Of a stretch of DNA of 64,000 nt, positions 1 through 6,964 are shown in pieces. The number at the start of each line of letters is the position of its first letter. Position 1 is the stretch's first letter. This DNA comes from a virus, in the IMG/VR virus record IMGVR_UViG_3300042923_001092, positions 1 to 64,000 of that record. One strand, given 5' to 3'. Made by a program: the position numbers and the translations under genes. Below the pieces are notes generated by a model. That model was not told the origin of the DNA. It worked only from the letters and a program-made list of their open reading frames with translations, and made no database searches.

Positions 1-342
1 TTTACTTTTTATGATGTTATAATGATGCTTTTGTTAGCAGCTATTGTATATTTTGTAGGCAAAAAGGTAATAATTAAACTATTATCATTTAAATATAAAC
101 GATCTAGAAGCAGGTTAGAAGCTCGTATAGGCCTTAAACATAGGTTAGCAATTGATTCTACCATAAATAAAAAGACAAGGCCTAGAATTAAAATTAGAAA
201 GGCTAAGAAGGTTAAGGTTGAACAAGCTGCATATAATGAAAATCAAGATGAAAGTACGAATATACCAGAGGATAACAAGATTAAAGATAGAAATTTATCT
301 TTCGATGAAAGGCTTGAGAAAATAAGAACTAAACCAGCTTAG
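1..342 (+). CDS. Partial membrane-anchored basic protein, unknown function
   Basis: The reading frame is open from the first base of the window, so the true start may lie upstream. The first internal ATG codons are at 22 and 25. One hydrophobic segment of about 13 residues (LLLAAIVYF region) near the N-terminus is followed by a long Lys/Arg-rich tail that turns acidic near the C-terminus. This suggests a single-pass membrane protein with a charged cytoplasmic tail. No family is recognised. A GAAAGGAG ribosome site for the next gene follows its stop, so the two genes are probably co-transcribed. Confidence 0.5.
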   Translation, partial: FTFYDVIMMLLLAAIVYFVGKKVIIKLLSFKYKRSRSRLEARIGLKHRLAIDSTINKKTRPRIKIRKAKKVKVEQAAYNENQDESTNIPEDNKIKDRNLSFDERLEKIRTKPA

Positions 343-354
343 AAAGGAGTTACT

Positions 355-555
355 ATGTCTCAGTTAATGATGATGATTGATTTTAAAACTAAAGAAGCTA
401 GGGTAGGACTAGATGAAACTTTAAATGAGGAATATAAATCTTGGATTAACCGGTACCCTAATGGAAGAGAAATAGTCAGGAAGCGTGGCTACAACAGAAG
501 GCTCTGGAATCTATGGAAAGCCGAAGATAACGAACTCTACAGAAATAATTTCTAA
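355..555 (+). CDS. Small conserved-type phage protein, paralogue of the next gene
   Basis: This 66-residue protein starts at an ATG preceded by GAAAGGAG. It shares a pattern with the protein at 631-990: QLM followed by hydrophobic residues and a TKE motif, a Y/F-K-S/N-W motif, then an R-x-Y-N-R/K-x-L-W-x-x-W motif. The shared Trp-rich core suggests a small globular domain. It is followed by a strong promoter for the paralogue, so the two copies can be expressed separately. The function is unknown. Confidence 0.6.
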   Translation: MSQLMMMIDFKTKEARVGLDETLNEEYKSWINRYPNGREIVRKRGYNRRLWNLWKAEDNELYRNNF

Positions 556-573
556 ATTCTGAAAATAAAGGCA

Positions 574-602
574 TTTACAAAAGCATTCTAGTATGTTATA
601 AT
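574..602 (+). promoter_or_regulatory. Consensus-type promoter
   Basis: TTTACA at 574-579 and TATAAT at 597-602 are separated by 17 bp. The spacer contains GCATTCTA, which recurs as GCGTTCTA in the promoter at 1876-1904. It lies 28 bp ahead of the ATG at 631. Confidence 0.75.
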
Positions 603-630
603 TATACTATAAAATAAAGGAGGAACATTA

Positions 631-990
631 ATGGATAACATGCAGCTTATGGCTATTAACTGGATTACTAAAGAAAAGATATGCGGATCCCCTCAAACGG
701 TTACCGATGTCTTTAAAAACTGGCAAACAAGACATGAAGATAATGAAGCAGAATTAAAGAAACTGAATATAAGAGCTTATAATAAAACCCTTTGGGAAGT
801 ATGGAATGAGTTTCCAAATGAAGGGGAAACAATGCACTTGATGTCTTGTCTACAAAAGGATAGAAAAATTGATATCTGTAATTCAGAGGAATATCAACAG
901 GTTACTGAATTCTTATATCTACATAATTCAGGATTTGCAGTTTTAAATATTGATTCAGATGCAGATACTTGTATCATTGAATTGCTCTAA
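631..990 (+). CDS. Small phage protein, longer paralogue of the 355-555 product
   Basis: This 119-residue protein starts 8-10 nt after AAAGGAGG. The first half matches the 355-555 protein (QLM, TKE, KxW, RAYNKTLWEVW pattern). The second half adds about 55 residues not present in the short copy. They contain a Cys and end in an acidic stretch (IDSDADTCIIELL). It has its own promoter at 574-602 and a terminator at 1007-1036, so it forms a single-gene unit. Such small genes near a phage genome end are often host-takeover proteins, but no specific function can be assigned. Confidence 0.65.
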   Translation: MDNMQLMAINWITKEKICGSPQTVTDVFKNWQTRHEDNEAELKKLNIRAYNKTLWEVWNEFPNEGETMHLMSCLQKDRKIDICNSEEYQQVTEFLYLHNSGFAVLNIDSDADTCIIELL

Positions 991-1006
991 AAATAAGCCC
1001 CTCTTT

Positions 1007-1036
1007 ACCCCAGGGTTAAAAGCTCTGGGGTTTTCT
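1007..1036 (+). terminator. Rho-independent terminator
   Basis: CCCCAG (1008-1013) pairs with CTGGGG (1025-1030), with an 11-nt loop, followed by TTTTCTT. It lies 17 bp after the stop of the 631-990 gene. Confidence 0.65.
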
Positions 1037-1284
1037 TATCTAAGAAGATCAGAGCTCGAAGTTTTCTGCAGAGCGCGGCAGACGCGTCGGGCAAAATGTT
1101 CTTTGCAACTTAGAGCACTTTTCTTTAATGAGCTCTGTTTTACTAATAGTCTTGAAAGTTTAAATTGTCCAGAATGTTTAGACAATTGAGACAATGAGCT
1201 CTGGTTCGCTGAGCTCTGAGTTTGACATGCACACCGGTAGAGTTGGTTTATTCACTAACCAAACTAAGTCCCTCGAAAAGCGCT
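1037..1284. repeat. Noncoding block with repeated TGAGCTCTG motifs
   Basis: No credible gene is seen. TGAGCTCTG occurs at 1129-1137, 1195-1203 and 1210-1218. The first two are part of AATGAGCTCTG followed by G/T-TT. A further GAGCTC lies at 1052-1057. An AATTGTC/GACAATT inverted repeat with an 11-nt loop lies between the copies (about 1163-1187). The block also has an unusually GC-rich stretch around 1070-1092. It sits between a + strand terminator and a - strand terminator, so it may be untranscribed. Operator repeats or a packaging/replication site are possible but unproven. Confidence 0.45.
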
Positions 1285-1312
1285 AAAAAAGGGACCCCTT
1301 TTCGAGGTCCCT
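1285..1312 (-). terminator. Rho-independent terminator of the minus-strand gene
   Basis: Read on the - strand, AGGGACC pairs with GGTCCCT around a 9-nt loop, followed by six T residues. It lies 17 bp beyond the stop of the gene at 1330-1704. Confidence 0.8.
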
Positions 1313-1329
1313 ACCAAAGAATTTTGAAA

Positions 1330-1704
1330 TTATACTGCAGCTTCTTTTTCGGCTTTTTCAGCGGCCTGTTCAGCTTTGAAAACCTCAACCATGACTTTCA
1401 GTAATTTCGGGAGTAATTTTACATCTGAGATTTTGGCCAGATATTTCATGGTTCCGAGGTGTTTTTCGTGTGCCTGTTTGGCTGAGATTCTTGTGAGGTT
1501 GTATTCCTTTTCAGTTTCTGAATCCAGAACCACGTTGATTTCGATTGAAAGGGAATTTTTGGATTTTAAGATTTTGCAAAGCCTCTTCTTGCCTTCGAAA
1601 AAACTGGTTCCTGTGGAAATTTCTGAGCTGATGATTTTAGTACCTTTGATTGCTGCTGTGGTATTTTCTACTGCGATTTCAAAAGGGGATTTTACTGCTG
1701 CCAT
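1330..1704 (-). CDS. Minus-strand KHLGT-domain protein, paralogue of the 51301-52149 C-terminus
   Basis: This 124-residue protein has a perfect ATAGGAGG ribosome site, a consensus promoter (1778-1806) and a terminator (1285-1312), so it is a self-contained transcription unit opposite to all its neighbours. Residues about 25-110 match the C-terminal 100 residues of the 51301-52149 product: a TG-x-S/T-F/Y motif, GK-K/R-R-x-x-K, EIN/EFN, then Q-A-x-x-KHLGT followed by Lys and Ala-rich helices. The last 20 residues are Ala/Glu/Lys-rich. Its codon use is richer in G and C than that of most neighbours, as in the capsid gene, which suggests high expression. The function is unknown. A small abundant DNA- or polymerase-associated protein is one guess. 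Confidence 0.75.
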   Translation of the reverse strand: MAAVKSPFEIAVENTTAAIKGTKIISSEISTGTSFFEGKKRLCKILKSKNSLSIEINVVLDSETEKEYNLTRISAKQAHEKHLGTMKYLAKISDVKLLPKLLKVMVEVFKAEQAAEKAEKEAAV

Positions 1705-1777
1705 ATTGGGCCTCCTATGATCCGTGGCCTTGGTGCCACTGCCGATCTAATAATTATTTATTAATTATTATAGATTT

Positions 1778-1806
1778 ATTATAACACAGTAGAGCGGTTT
1801 TGTAAA
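1778..1806 (-). promoter_or_regulatory. Promoter of the minus-strand gene
   Basis: On the - strand, TTTACA (complement of 1801-1806) and TATAAT (complement of 1778-1783) are 17 bp apart, with TG bases upstream of the -10. It is divergent from the promoter at 1876-1904, with about 70 bp between the two. Confidence 0.8.
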
Positions 1807-1875
1807 TACCTTTTTATTATTTTTTTCATTTATTTTTAGCCAAAGAATATCATTAATTTTTGGTCATATTGCCTA

Positions 1876-1904
1876 TTTACAAAGGCGTTCTATTATGGTA
1901 TAAT
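1876..1904 (+). promoter_or_regulatory. Consensus-type promoter
   Basis: TTTACA at 1876-1881 and TATAAT at 1899-1904 have a 17-bp spacer containing GCGTTCTA. It is nearly identical to the promoter at 574-602 and drives the gene at 1933. Confidence 0.8.
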
Positions 1905-1932
1905 TAAGCTATAATTTAAAGGAGGATACAAA

Positions 1933-2127
1933 ATGATTAATTCATATCAAAGCCCTAAAGAAGGCGAAATATTCATATCAATGTGGGATGGCGACTGCAT
2001 GATTTATACCATCTTCGATACAGAGGAAGAGAAGGCAGCAGAAGTGGCCCGAAGGAAGAAGATAAACGATGAGGCTAAAGAAGCTCACCAAAATTACATA
2101 AAGTATTTGGAGTCAATCGGGGAATAA
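1933..2127 (+). CDS. Small acidic protein, unknown function
   Basis: This 64-residue protein has a strong AAAGGAGG ribosome site and a dedicated consensus promoter. The N-terminal half contains aromatic and acidic residues (SMWDGDCMIYTIFDTEEE). The C-terminal half is a charged, helix-prone stretch. No family is recognised. Together with the small genes at 355 and 631 it belongs to a group of short, individually promoted left-end genes, which is the usual arrangement for early host-interaction proteins in phages. Confidence 0.6.
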   Translation: MINSYQSPKEGEIFISMWDGDCMIYTIFDTEEEKAAEVARRKKINDEAKEAHQNYIKYLESIGE

Positions 2128-2552
2128 GACTGGAGTGGAGGACTCGGCTAAAGGGTCCTCCTAAGACCAGCTGACAGGCACCCACCCATGGGCTCAAAAT
2201 TTCGCAGAAAACTGCGCAAAAAATAAAACGCTTTTTAGGCCTCTCTCGGGCGACCAGATTTTTTGACTTTCAGAATGTTCTGTCTATTCTTATCTCTAGT
2301 TAATCAGTTTATCTAAAAGCGCTTTCCCAATTAGTTTTACGGTTCATTATACGGTCATTTGAACTAGGCTAACCAGGGTAACGTTCTATGCGAATCCACA
2401 ATATCCACAATCAGTTCCACAGAGTGCTATAAATGCTATTATAGACTAAATACGACAATTAATTCTTAACGGCCAATACGATTTGTTAACGTTTATTGAA
2501 AAATGAGTTTAAATGAATAGTAATCTTAATAACAAATCTAGGAGGTTATAGA
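2128..2552. other. 425-bp noncoding block, relatively GC-rich at its left end
   Basis: No open frame with a ribosome site is seen. The left part (2130-2260) is clearly more GC-rich than the genome. It contains a GGAGGAC/GTCCTCC hairpin (about 2141-2165), a CCCATGGG palindrome and CGCAG-AAAA-CTGCG (about 2203-2216). AAAGCGCTTT is a perfect palindrome near 2317-2326. The right part is AT-rich and leads to the GGAGG of the gene at 2553. It lies directly upstream of the nuclease and terminase genes, so a packaging (cos/pac) site or structured RNA is conceivable. Neither is shown. Confidence 0.4.
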
Positions 2553-2768
2553 ATGAAATTAGAATTAGTTGAAAACGGGTCAATATTAAATATCGAATTA
2601 AGTAATGGAAAGCATCTATCAATGTCAGAAGAATTCTTAATGCAACTTGCTGATGTACGAGATGAAATGAAACATCGTTCACCGGGCCTAGGTAGACCTA
2701 GCTTCGACGTCTACGAATATATTAAAAATCAAGAAAAAATGATTTTAAAAGAAGGAATAAGATGCTAA
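2553..2768 (+). CDS. Small protein of unknown function ahead of the nuclease-like gene
   Basis: This 71-residue protein is preceded by TAGGAGG. The N-terminus looks like a short beta sheet (LELVENGSILNIELSNGKHLSMS), followed by a helical, charged C-terminal half. Its stop overlaps the start of the next gene by 7 nt, so the two are translationally coupled. This suggests that it works with, or is regulated together with, the nuclease-like protein. The family is not recognised. Confidence 0.6.
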   Translation: MKLELVENGSILNIELSNGKHLSMSEEFLMQLADVRDEMKHRSPGLGRPSFDVYEYIKNQEKMILKEGIRC

Positions 2769-3388
2769 TAACTAAAGCTATAAATAAGAACGAAAGCGTA
2801 GCTCATTATGAGTTGAAGCAAATAGCTAAGTATATTCTATATAGCAAGGGCTTTACATGCATAGCTACAGAAGTTGGAATGGAAAGATATGATAGTTTGC
2901 TTTCAGAATATAAATGGTTTAAGTCTACGCATAAGATCATAATCGATACTATCGGTATTAAAGGTAATTTAGAATCTGTAAGAAATTATGGAAAAAGCCT
3001 AGATAAATATAAATTGATGGGCATAGAAGCTAAAGCTAGTTATGGTGATTTTCTAAATGGATTTTGTTGCCAGAGTGAATATACGTATGTGATAGCCCCT
3101 AAAGGTGTGATTCCTGTAGATAAGATTCCTAATAAAATTGGATTGATAGAAGTAGATTTAGAATCGTATCAGATTCTAAGGACTAGTAAGGGATTCGAAT
3201 TCTATGGAATAGAAACTGTGAAGCAATGTAGCAGTAGAAAGAAAGAGATTTATAGAGGCAGAAATGATTTATTTAGAAAGGATATGTTTAATTACTTAAG
3301 AAAGATAGCTTATAGAAGTTCTGTGAATGATATATTTAAGAAAAATGAAATTCTAATAAAAGGATTTAAAATCAGAAAGGAGCAGTAA
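2762..3388 (+). CDS. PD-(D/E)XK nuclease-like protein (MmcB-type)
   Basis: This 208-residue protein has the layout of the MmcB/restriction-like PD-(D/E)XK group. An N-terminal helix (SVAHYELKQIAKYIL) is followed by an Asp-containing strand (KIIIDTIGI, about residue 60) and then a GIEAKAS strand with the E-x-K pair. Next comes D-F, then the stretch YTYVIAPKGVIPVDKIP-x-K-IGLIEVD, which closely resembles the FYFAVPPGV...LIP...GLIVAD segment of that family. Such proteins cut or bind DNA. The position just before the terminase genes suggests a role in genome processing or in attacking host DNA. Catalysis is inferred only from the motif. Confidence 0.55.
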   Translation: MLITKAINKNESVAHYELKQIAKYILYSKGFTCIATEVGMERYDSLLSEYKWFKSTHKIIIDTIGIKGNLESVRNYGKSLDKYKLMGIEAKASYGDFLNGFCCQSEYTYVIAPKGVIPVDKIPNKIGLIEVDLESYQILRTSKGFEFYGIETVKQCSSRKKEIYRGRNDLFRKDMFNYLRKIAYRSSVNDIFKKNEILIKGFKIRKEQ

Positions 3389-3546
3389 TGGATAGATATG
3401 ATGACGACTTGCAGTTAGAATATCTTAATAATTGGAAAGAAAGACGTGAAGCTAAGAGACTAAAGAGGAAATTCTATGCAAAGCAAGTAAGAATGGATTT
3501 TATATTTCTATTTAGAAACTTAGGGCTTCTATTAAAGAATATGTAG
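3388..3546 (+). CDS. Short basic protein (52 aa), unknown function
   Basis: The ATG at 3388 overlaps the TAA of the nuclease-like gene (TAATG) and follows AGAAAGGAG. The 52-residue product has an acidic N-terminus (MDRYDDDLQLEYL), an Arg/Lys-rich middle (KERREAKRLKRKF) and a hydrophobic C-terminal helix (MDFIFLFRNLGLLL). The good ribosome site and coupling argue that it is real. No function can be named. Confidence 0.55.
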   Translation: MDRYDDDLQLEYLNNWKERREAKRLKRKFYAKQVRMDFIFLFRNLGLLLKNM

Positions 3547-3554
3547 GTGATAAA

Positions 3555-4262
3555 ATGGGTTTAAATGTAGAATATGTATGTGAAAAATGTGGTAAACCTG
3601 CAGATGAAGATTTGTTAAAATCTAATAAGAATTGGAAAGTATATAAAACAGAATGTATTTGTGGTGGAAAGATAGTTGCAAAAGCTGATATGGAGGATGA
3701 TGAAATGGCACAATGTACTGCGAAATGCAAAGCGACTGGTGAAAGATGTAGAAGGAAAGCAGTAGAGGGATATAATGTGTGTACTGTTCATGGCGCTGGT
3801 ACTAAAAAAAGAGTTGAACAAGGCATAAGAAAAAGGCCAGGAGCACCTATTACTACCGGTGGACGAAGTCAGTATATGAAGAAAGAAGTTTTAGACAAAG
3901 TTCATGACTATCAGAATGATCCCGATTTAGAAAAGCTTGATTGGGAATTGGCGTACCTTAAGACTCTTCCAGATAGAGTAGAAAATAGTGATATGTTAGA
4001 AACTGACAAAATATTGTTATTGGAAAAGACATTAACTTCTATATTTAACAATATGGATAAAAGGGAAAAGATTATCGAAGCTAGAAGATATTCTTTTGGT
4101 GTAGAAAAATTGCAATTATTGATTCAATACATGTTTGCTTCTGTTAAAAAGCACGTATCTGACCCTAATGTATTAATTGCTATAGCTAAAGACTTAAGGG
4201 AAATTGCAGGGCAGACAAACAATATTGATGGAAATAGTGCAGGATTTCCTACGATCGAATAA
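3555..4262 (+). CDS. Putative small terminase subunit with zinc-finger motifs
   Basis: This 235-residue protein lies two genes before the large terminase. Residues 10-38 hold two Cys pairs (CEKC and CICGG) as in a zinc ribbon. Residues 55-78 hold CKATGERCRRKAV...NVCTVHGAG, a Cys/His motif common in phage small-terminase-like and packaging proteins. The helical remainder is typical of an oligomeric DNA-recognition subunit. A second in-frame ATG at 3705, eight bases after a perfect GGAGG (3692-3696), could produce a shorter form that begins at MAQCTAKC. The assignment rests on position and motif, not on detailed similarity. Confidence 0.5.
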   Translation: MGLNVEYVCEKCGKPADEDLLKSNKNWKVYKTECICGGKIVAKADMEDDEMAQCTAKCKATGERCRRKAVEGYNVCTVHGAGTKKRVEQGIRKRPGAPITTGGRSQYMKKEVLDKVHDYQNDPDLEKLDWELAYLKTLPDRVENSDMLETDKILLLEKTLTSIFNNMDKREKIIEARRYSFGVEKLQLLIQYMFASVKKHVSDPNVLIAIAKDLREIAGQTNNIDGNSAGFPTIE

Positions 4263-4329
4263 TATAATACCAAAAATTGTTAATTATAATGTGAGGTGCA
4301 AAAATATGAGATAACAGAGGGACAATATT

Positions 4330-4722
4330 ATGTTGAGTGAAAAAGATTTCCTAATAGTTCCAGATGAATATGGCTGGAAATTAATAAATAATCATAAACT
4401 AAAGATTTTAAGAGAAAAGTATAACTCATGCGATCCGGCAGTTTACAAAGGAATCTGGAAACAATGTCATACACATTTACTAAGCAAAAATATGGCTTAT
4501 GTAATGAGAGACAATTTGATTAAATCAAGGATTCCTAAGACTAGAAATAAGAGAATTTTAATGTCTCATATTAGGATTGCAGAAGATGAAATATATATTT
4601 CTAAAATAAAGAAATTAATTTACACAAGAAACAATAAAGGAAAGCAAGAATACTTAAATGAAAGAAGAGAAAGCTCTAATTATAGATTAAGTAAGCAGAA
4701 CAGGATTAGGAGGAAGAAGTAG
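4330..4722 (+). CDS. Basic protein of unknown function between terminase genes
   Basis: This 130-residue protein is preceded by a modest CAGAGGGAC ribosome site. The N-terminal 60 residues contain Trp and Tyr and look folded. The C-terminal half is strongly basic (SKIKKLIYTRNNKGK to NRIRRKK at the end), which is compatible with nucleic-acid binding. It ends an operon segment, and a large inverted repeat follows. No family is recognised. Confidence 0.55.
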   Translation: MLSEKDFLIVPDEYGWKLINNHKLKILREKYNSCDPAVYKGIWKQCHTHLLSKNMAYVMRDNLIKSRIPKTRNKRILMSHIRIAEDEIYISKIKKLIYTRNNKGKQEYLNERRESSNYRLSKQNRIRRKK

Positions 4723-4763
4723 TTTACAATCCAAAAATAAATAAACAATTAAAATTTTATACG

Positions 4764-4793
4764 TTGCTAGACCCTGATAGAGGTAGGTATAAT
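4764..4793 (+). promoter_or_regulatory. Possible promoter inside an inverted repeat
   Basis: TTGCTA (4764-4769) and TATAAT (4788-4793) are separated by 18 bp. The -35 and spacer overlap the left arm of the inverted repeat at 4767-4848, so a transcript started here would carry only the right arm. The sequence GATAGAGGTA just upstream of the -10 recurs in the element at 25289-25372. Confidence 0.5.
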
Positions 4794-4848
4794 TAATTCC
4801 AAATATTAATTTATTAGGATTAAAATATAAATTTCTATCAGGGTCTAG
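4767..4848 (+). repeat. Inverted repeat (14-bp perfect arms) before the terminase operon
   Basis: CTAGACCCTGATAG (4767-4780) pairs perfectly with CTATCAGGGTCTAG (4835-4848) across a 54-nt AT-rich loop. The right arm lies 4 nt ahead of AAATTGGAGG, the ribosome site of the 4867 gene. No T-tract follows, so it is not a terminator. It is one of a family of such elements in this genome. Confidence 0.75.
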
Positions 4849-4866
4849 ATAAATTGGAGGTTAAAA

Positions 4867-5109
4867 ATGAGATTAAAATTCAAAAACTTTAATTCACCAG
4901 AGGAATTATGTGCCTTTGTTAATGACGATGAAAGTTCTATAAATATCTTTGGTATCTGTCAAGATGAGTTTGGTAAATATGTTTTGTTCTTTGGTTCAAA
5001 TTCTACAGAACGAATAAATAATATAGAAGCAGAACCAAGATTAGATGTAGAAGAATTTTGGGCAAGTAGATATGAACGGAGGAACAATAATGGCGGCGAA
5101 AATCAGTAA
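4867..5109 (+). CDS. Small protein of unknown function overlapping terL
   Basis: This 80-residue protein is preceded by TTGGAGG. It has alternating hydrophobic and acidic residues (CAFVNDDESSINIFGICQDEFGKYVLFF), suggesting a small alpha/beta domain. Its last 20 nt overlap the start of the large terminase at 5090, whose ribosome site lies inside it, so the two are coupled. No function is recognised. Confidence 0.6.
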   Translation: MRLKFKNFNSPEELCAFVNDDESSINIFGICQDEFGKYVLFFGSNSTERINNIEAEPRLDVEEFWASRYERRNNNGGENQ

Positions 5110-6952
5110 AAAAAGCAAACAAAATGACGTTTTTGCAGAATTATTTAGTAGTTTAGAAAATATGATGAAAGAAGATGACCCTAAAGAAATGTCATTTGGT
5201 TCTGCTTTAAATCAAATGGCTAATTTTTTTGAAACAGAAACTAATAAGCAAATAGATGCTGGCGAAACATTTGATGAAATTTGGGAATTTGAACCAGTTG
5301 ATTCATATACGTTCTGTACAAGCGAAAAATATCTAAACTTAGGAAGTGAGATTTATCCAGTAGTATTACAAGATTTAGCTGACACATTCCCCGGAGACCC
5401 TAAAAATATGAATCCAGAGCACTCTGAAATTATATTTGATGAAGCGATTGGTTCTGGTAAGTCATTCAAGCTTTCTATATTAGCTTCTTATATGGCATAT
5501 AAACTATTATGCCTTAGAAATCCACAAAAATTCTTTAAATTAGCTCCAGGGTCAAAGATAGCTATAATGAACATGTCAGTTTCTGCATCTCAAGCTAAAA
5601 GAGTTGTATTTGGTGAAATCAAAAATAAAATCGACTATAGTCCATGGTTTCAAGATCACTATCCACCGAACCCTAGAATAAGATCAGAATTACAATTTGA
5701 CCCTTCTCCAGAAAGCATGAATAAAAGAGAGATGGGAAGAATCTATAAAAACATTTATATTATACCAGGTTCATCATCAGGTATGGCACCATTAGGATAT
5801 AATCTGTTTTGTGGGATTATAGATGAAGCAACATTATGGAGAGATACTGAAAATAAAGACTATGTAGAAGATGTTTATGATATAATCCGACGAAGAGTAA
5901 CATCTCGTTTTATGGATAAAGGGCTAATAGTTTTAGGTGGATCGCCAATGTATAGTACTGACTTCCTTGAAAGACGAATTAAAGACGTTAAAGACAGAGA
6001 ACTTAAGAATGTAATGGTAAGAAGAAGAAGTCATTGGCATGCTAAATATCCAGACTATAAAGGACCAATGTTTTATTTTCATTTAGAAGACTGTAAAGTA
6101 TTTAAAACAGAAGAAGAAATGCTTTTAGACAGAGATAAGGTAGCTAAAAGAGCTGGTGATAATTGGGAAAATGCAGTAAAGTTATATGATGATCAAATAC
6201 ATCAAATTCCGATGATGTATTATGATGATTTTCATAAAAATCCCGAAGGTTCTAAGCGAGATTTAGGTGGTTGGCCATCAGATGCTATCAGCTCATTTAT
6301 AGAAAACCAATCTATTATAGAAGAAAATATAAATATGGATAGAGTAGACCCAGTAAGAGCACCTTTTCTATTCAAAAAATGGTTTAGGCCAAAAAATAGA
6401 AAAGCTTGGCACGTAATTCATATTGACCTTGGTATTACCGGAGATGCATGTGGTATTTCGATGGGCCATCCTGAAGGTTTTACTGAAGAAGGTGGGGTTC
6501 TAGTGTGGATAGATTTTATAATGAGAATACAGGGCAGTAAAGAAGAGCCTATTCAGATAGAAAATATTCGAGAAATGATTTATAGATTGTCAAAATTAGG
6601 GTTTCCTATTGGATTAATCACGATGGATGGATTTCAAAGTGTCGATAATATCCAGATTTTAAGAAAAAAGGGATATAATACTGAATATTTATCATTAGAT
6701 AGATCGCTTCTTCCCTATGAAGAATGGAAAGCTGCATTAAATGAGCATAGATTAAATATGTATGAACATGAAACATATATTAAGGAAGCTAAAAAGCTTG
6801 AAAAAATCAAAAATAAGAAAATAGATCACCCTAGGGGTGGTTCTAAAGACTGTACAGATGCCGTTGGTGGTGTTACTTATAATTGTAATATAGTAGCACA
6901 TTGGGATCCACCAACAGATGAGGATGATGAAAGTGAAGTTTACAGTTTTTAA
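5090..6952 (+). CDS. terL: Terminase large subunit
   Basis: This ATP-driven DNA packaging motor and nuclease pumps phage DNA into proheads. The start at 5090 is chosen because GGAGG lies 8-9 nt upstream. The ATG at 5072 in the same frame has none. The ATPase domain shows a Walker A-like EAIGSGKS around residues 118-125 and a Walker B GIIDEAT around 240. The C-terminal RNase H-like nuclease shows acidic strands at HIDLGITGDA (about 445), LITMDG (about 510) and a KDCTDAVGG segment near the end. The length of 620 residues is normal to long for the family. It is followed 12 nt later by the portal gene, the standard order in tailed phages. Confidence 0.9.
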   Translation: MAAKISKKSKQNDVFAELFSSLENMMKEDDPKEMSFGSALNQMANFFETETNKQIDAGETFDEIWEFEPVDSYTFCTSEKYLNLGSEIYPVVLQDLADTFPGDPKNMNPEHSEIIFDEAIGSGKSFKLSILASYMAYKLLCLRNPQKFFKLAPGSKIAIMNMSVSASQAKRVVFGEIKNKIDYSPWFQDHYPPNPRIRSELQFDPSPESMNKREMGRIYKNIYIIPGSSSGMAPLGYNLFCGIIDEATLWRDTENKDYVEDVYDIIRRRVTSRFMDKGLIVLGGSPMYSTDFLERRIKDVKDRELKNVMVRRRSHWHAKYPDYKGPMFYFHLEDCKVFKTEEEMLLDRDKVAKRAGDNWENAVKLYDDQIHQIPMMYYDDFHKNPEGSKRDLGGWPSDAISSFIENQSIIEENINMDRVDPVRAPFLFKKWFRPKNRKAWHVIHIDLGITGDACGISMGHPEGFTEEGGVLVWIDFIMRIQGSKEEPIQIENIREMIYRLSKLGFPIGLITMDGFQSVDNIQILRKKGYNTEYLSLDRSLLPYEEWKAALNEHRLNMYEHETYIKEAKKLEKIKNKKIDHPRGGSKDCTDAVGGVTYNCNIVAHWDPPTDEDDESEVYSF

Positions 6953-6964
6953 GGAGGGAGTAAA

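Noticed and set aside
950-1404. Two short + strand open frames at 950-1189 and 1222-1404
   Set aside because: They cross terminators, have no ribosome site, and the second overlaps the well-supported minus-strand gene.
2128-2552. tRNA gene in the GC-rich noncoding block
   Set aside because: No cloverleaf, anticodon arm or T-loop consensus could be fitted; the hairpins seen do not have tRNA spacing.
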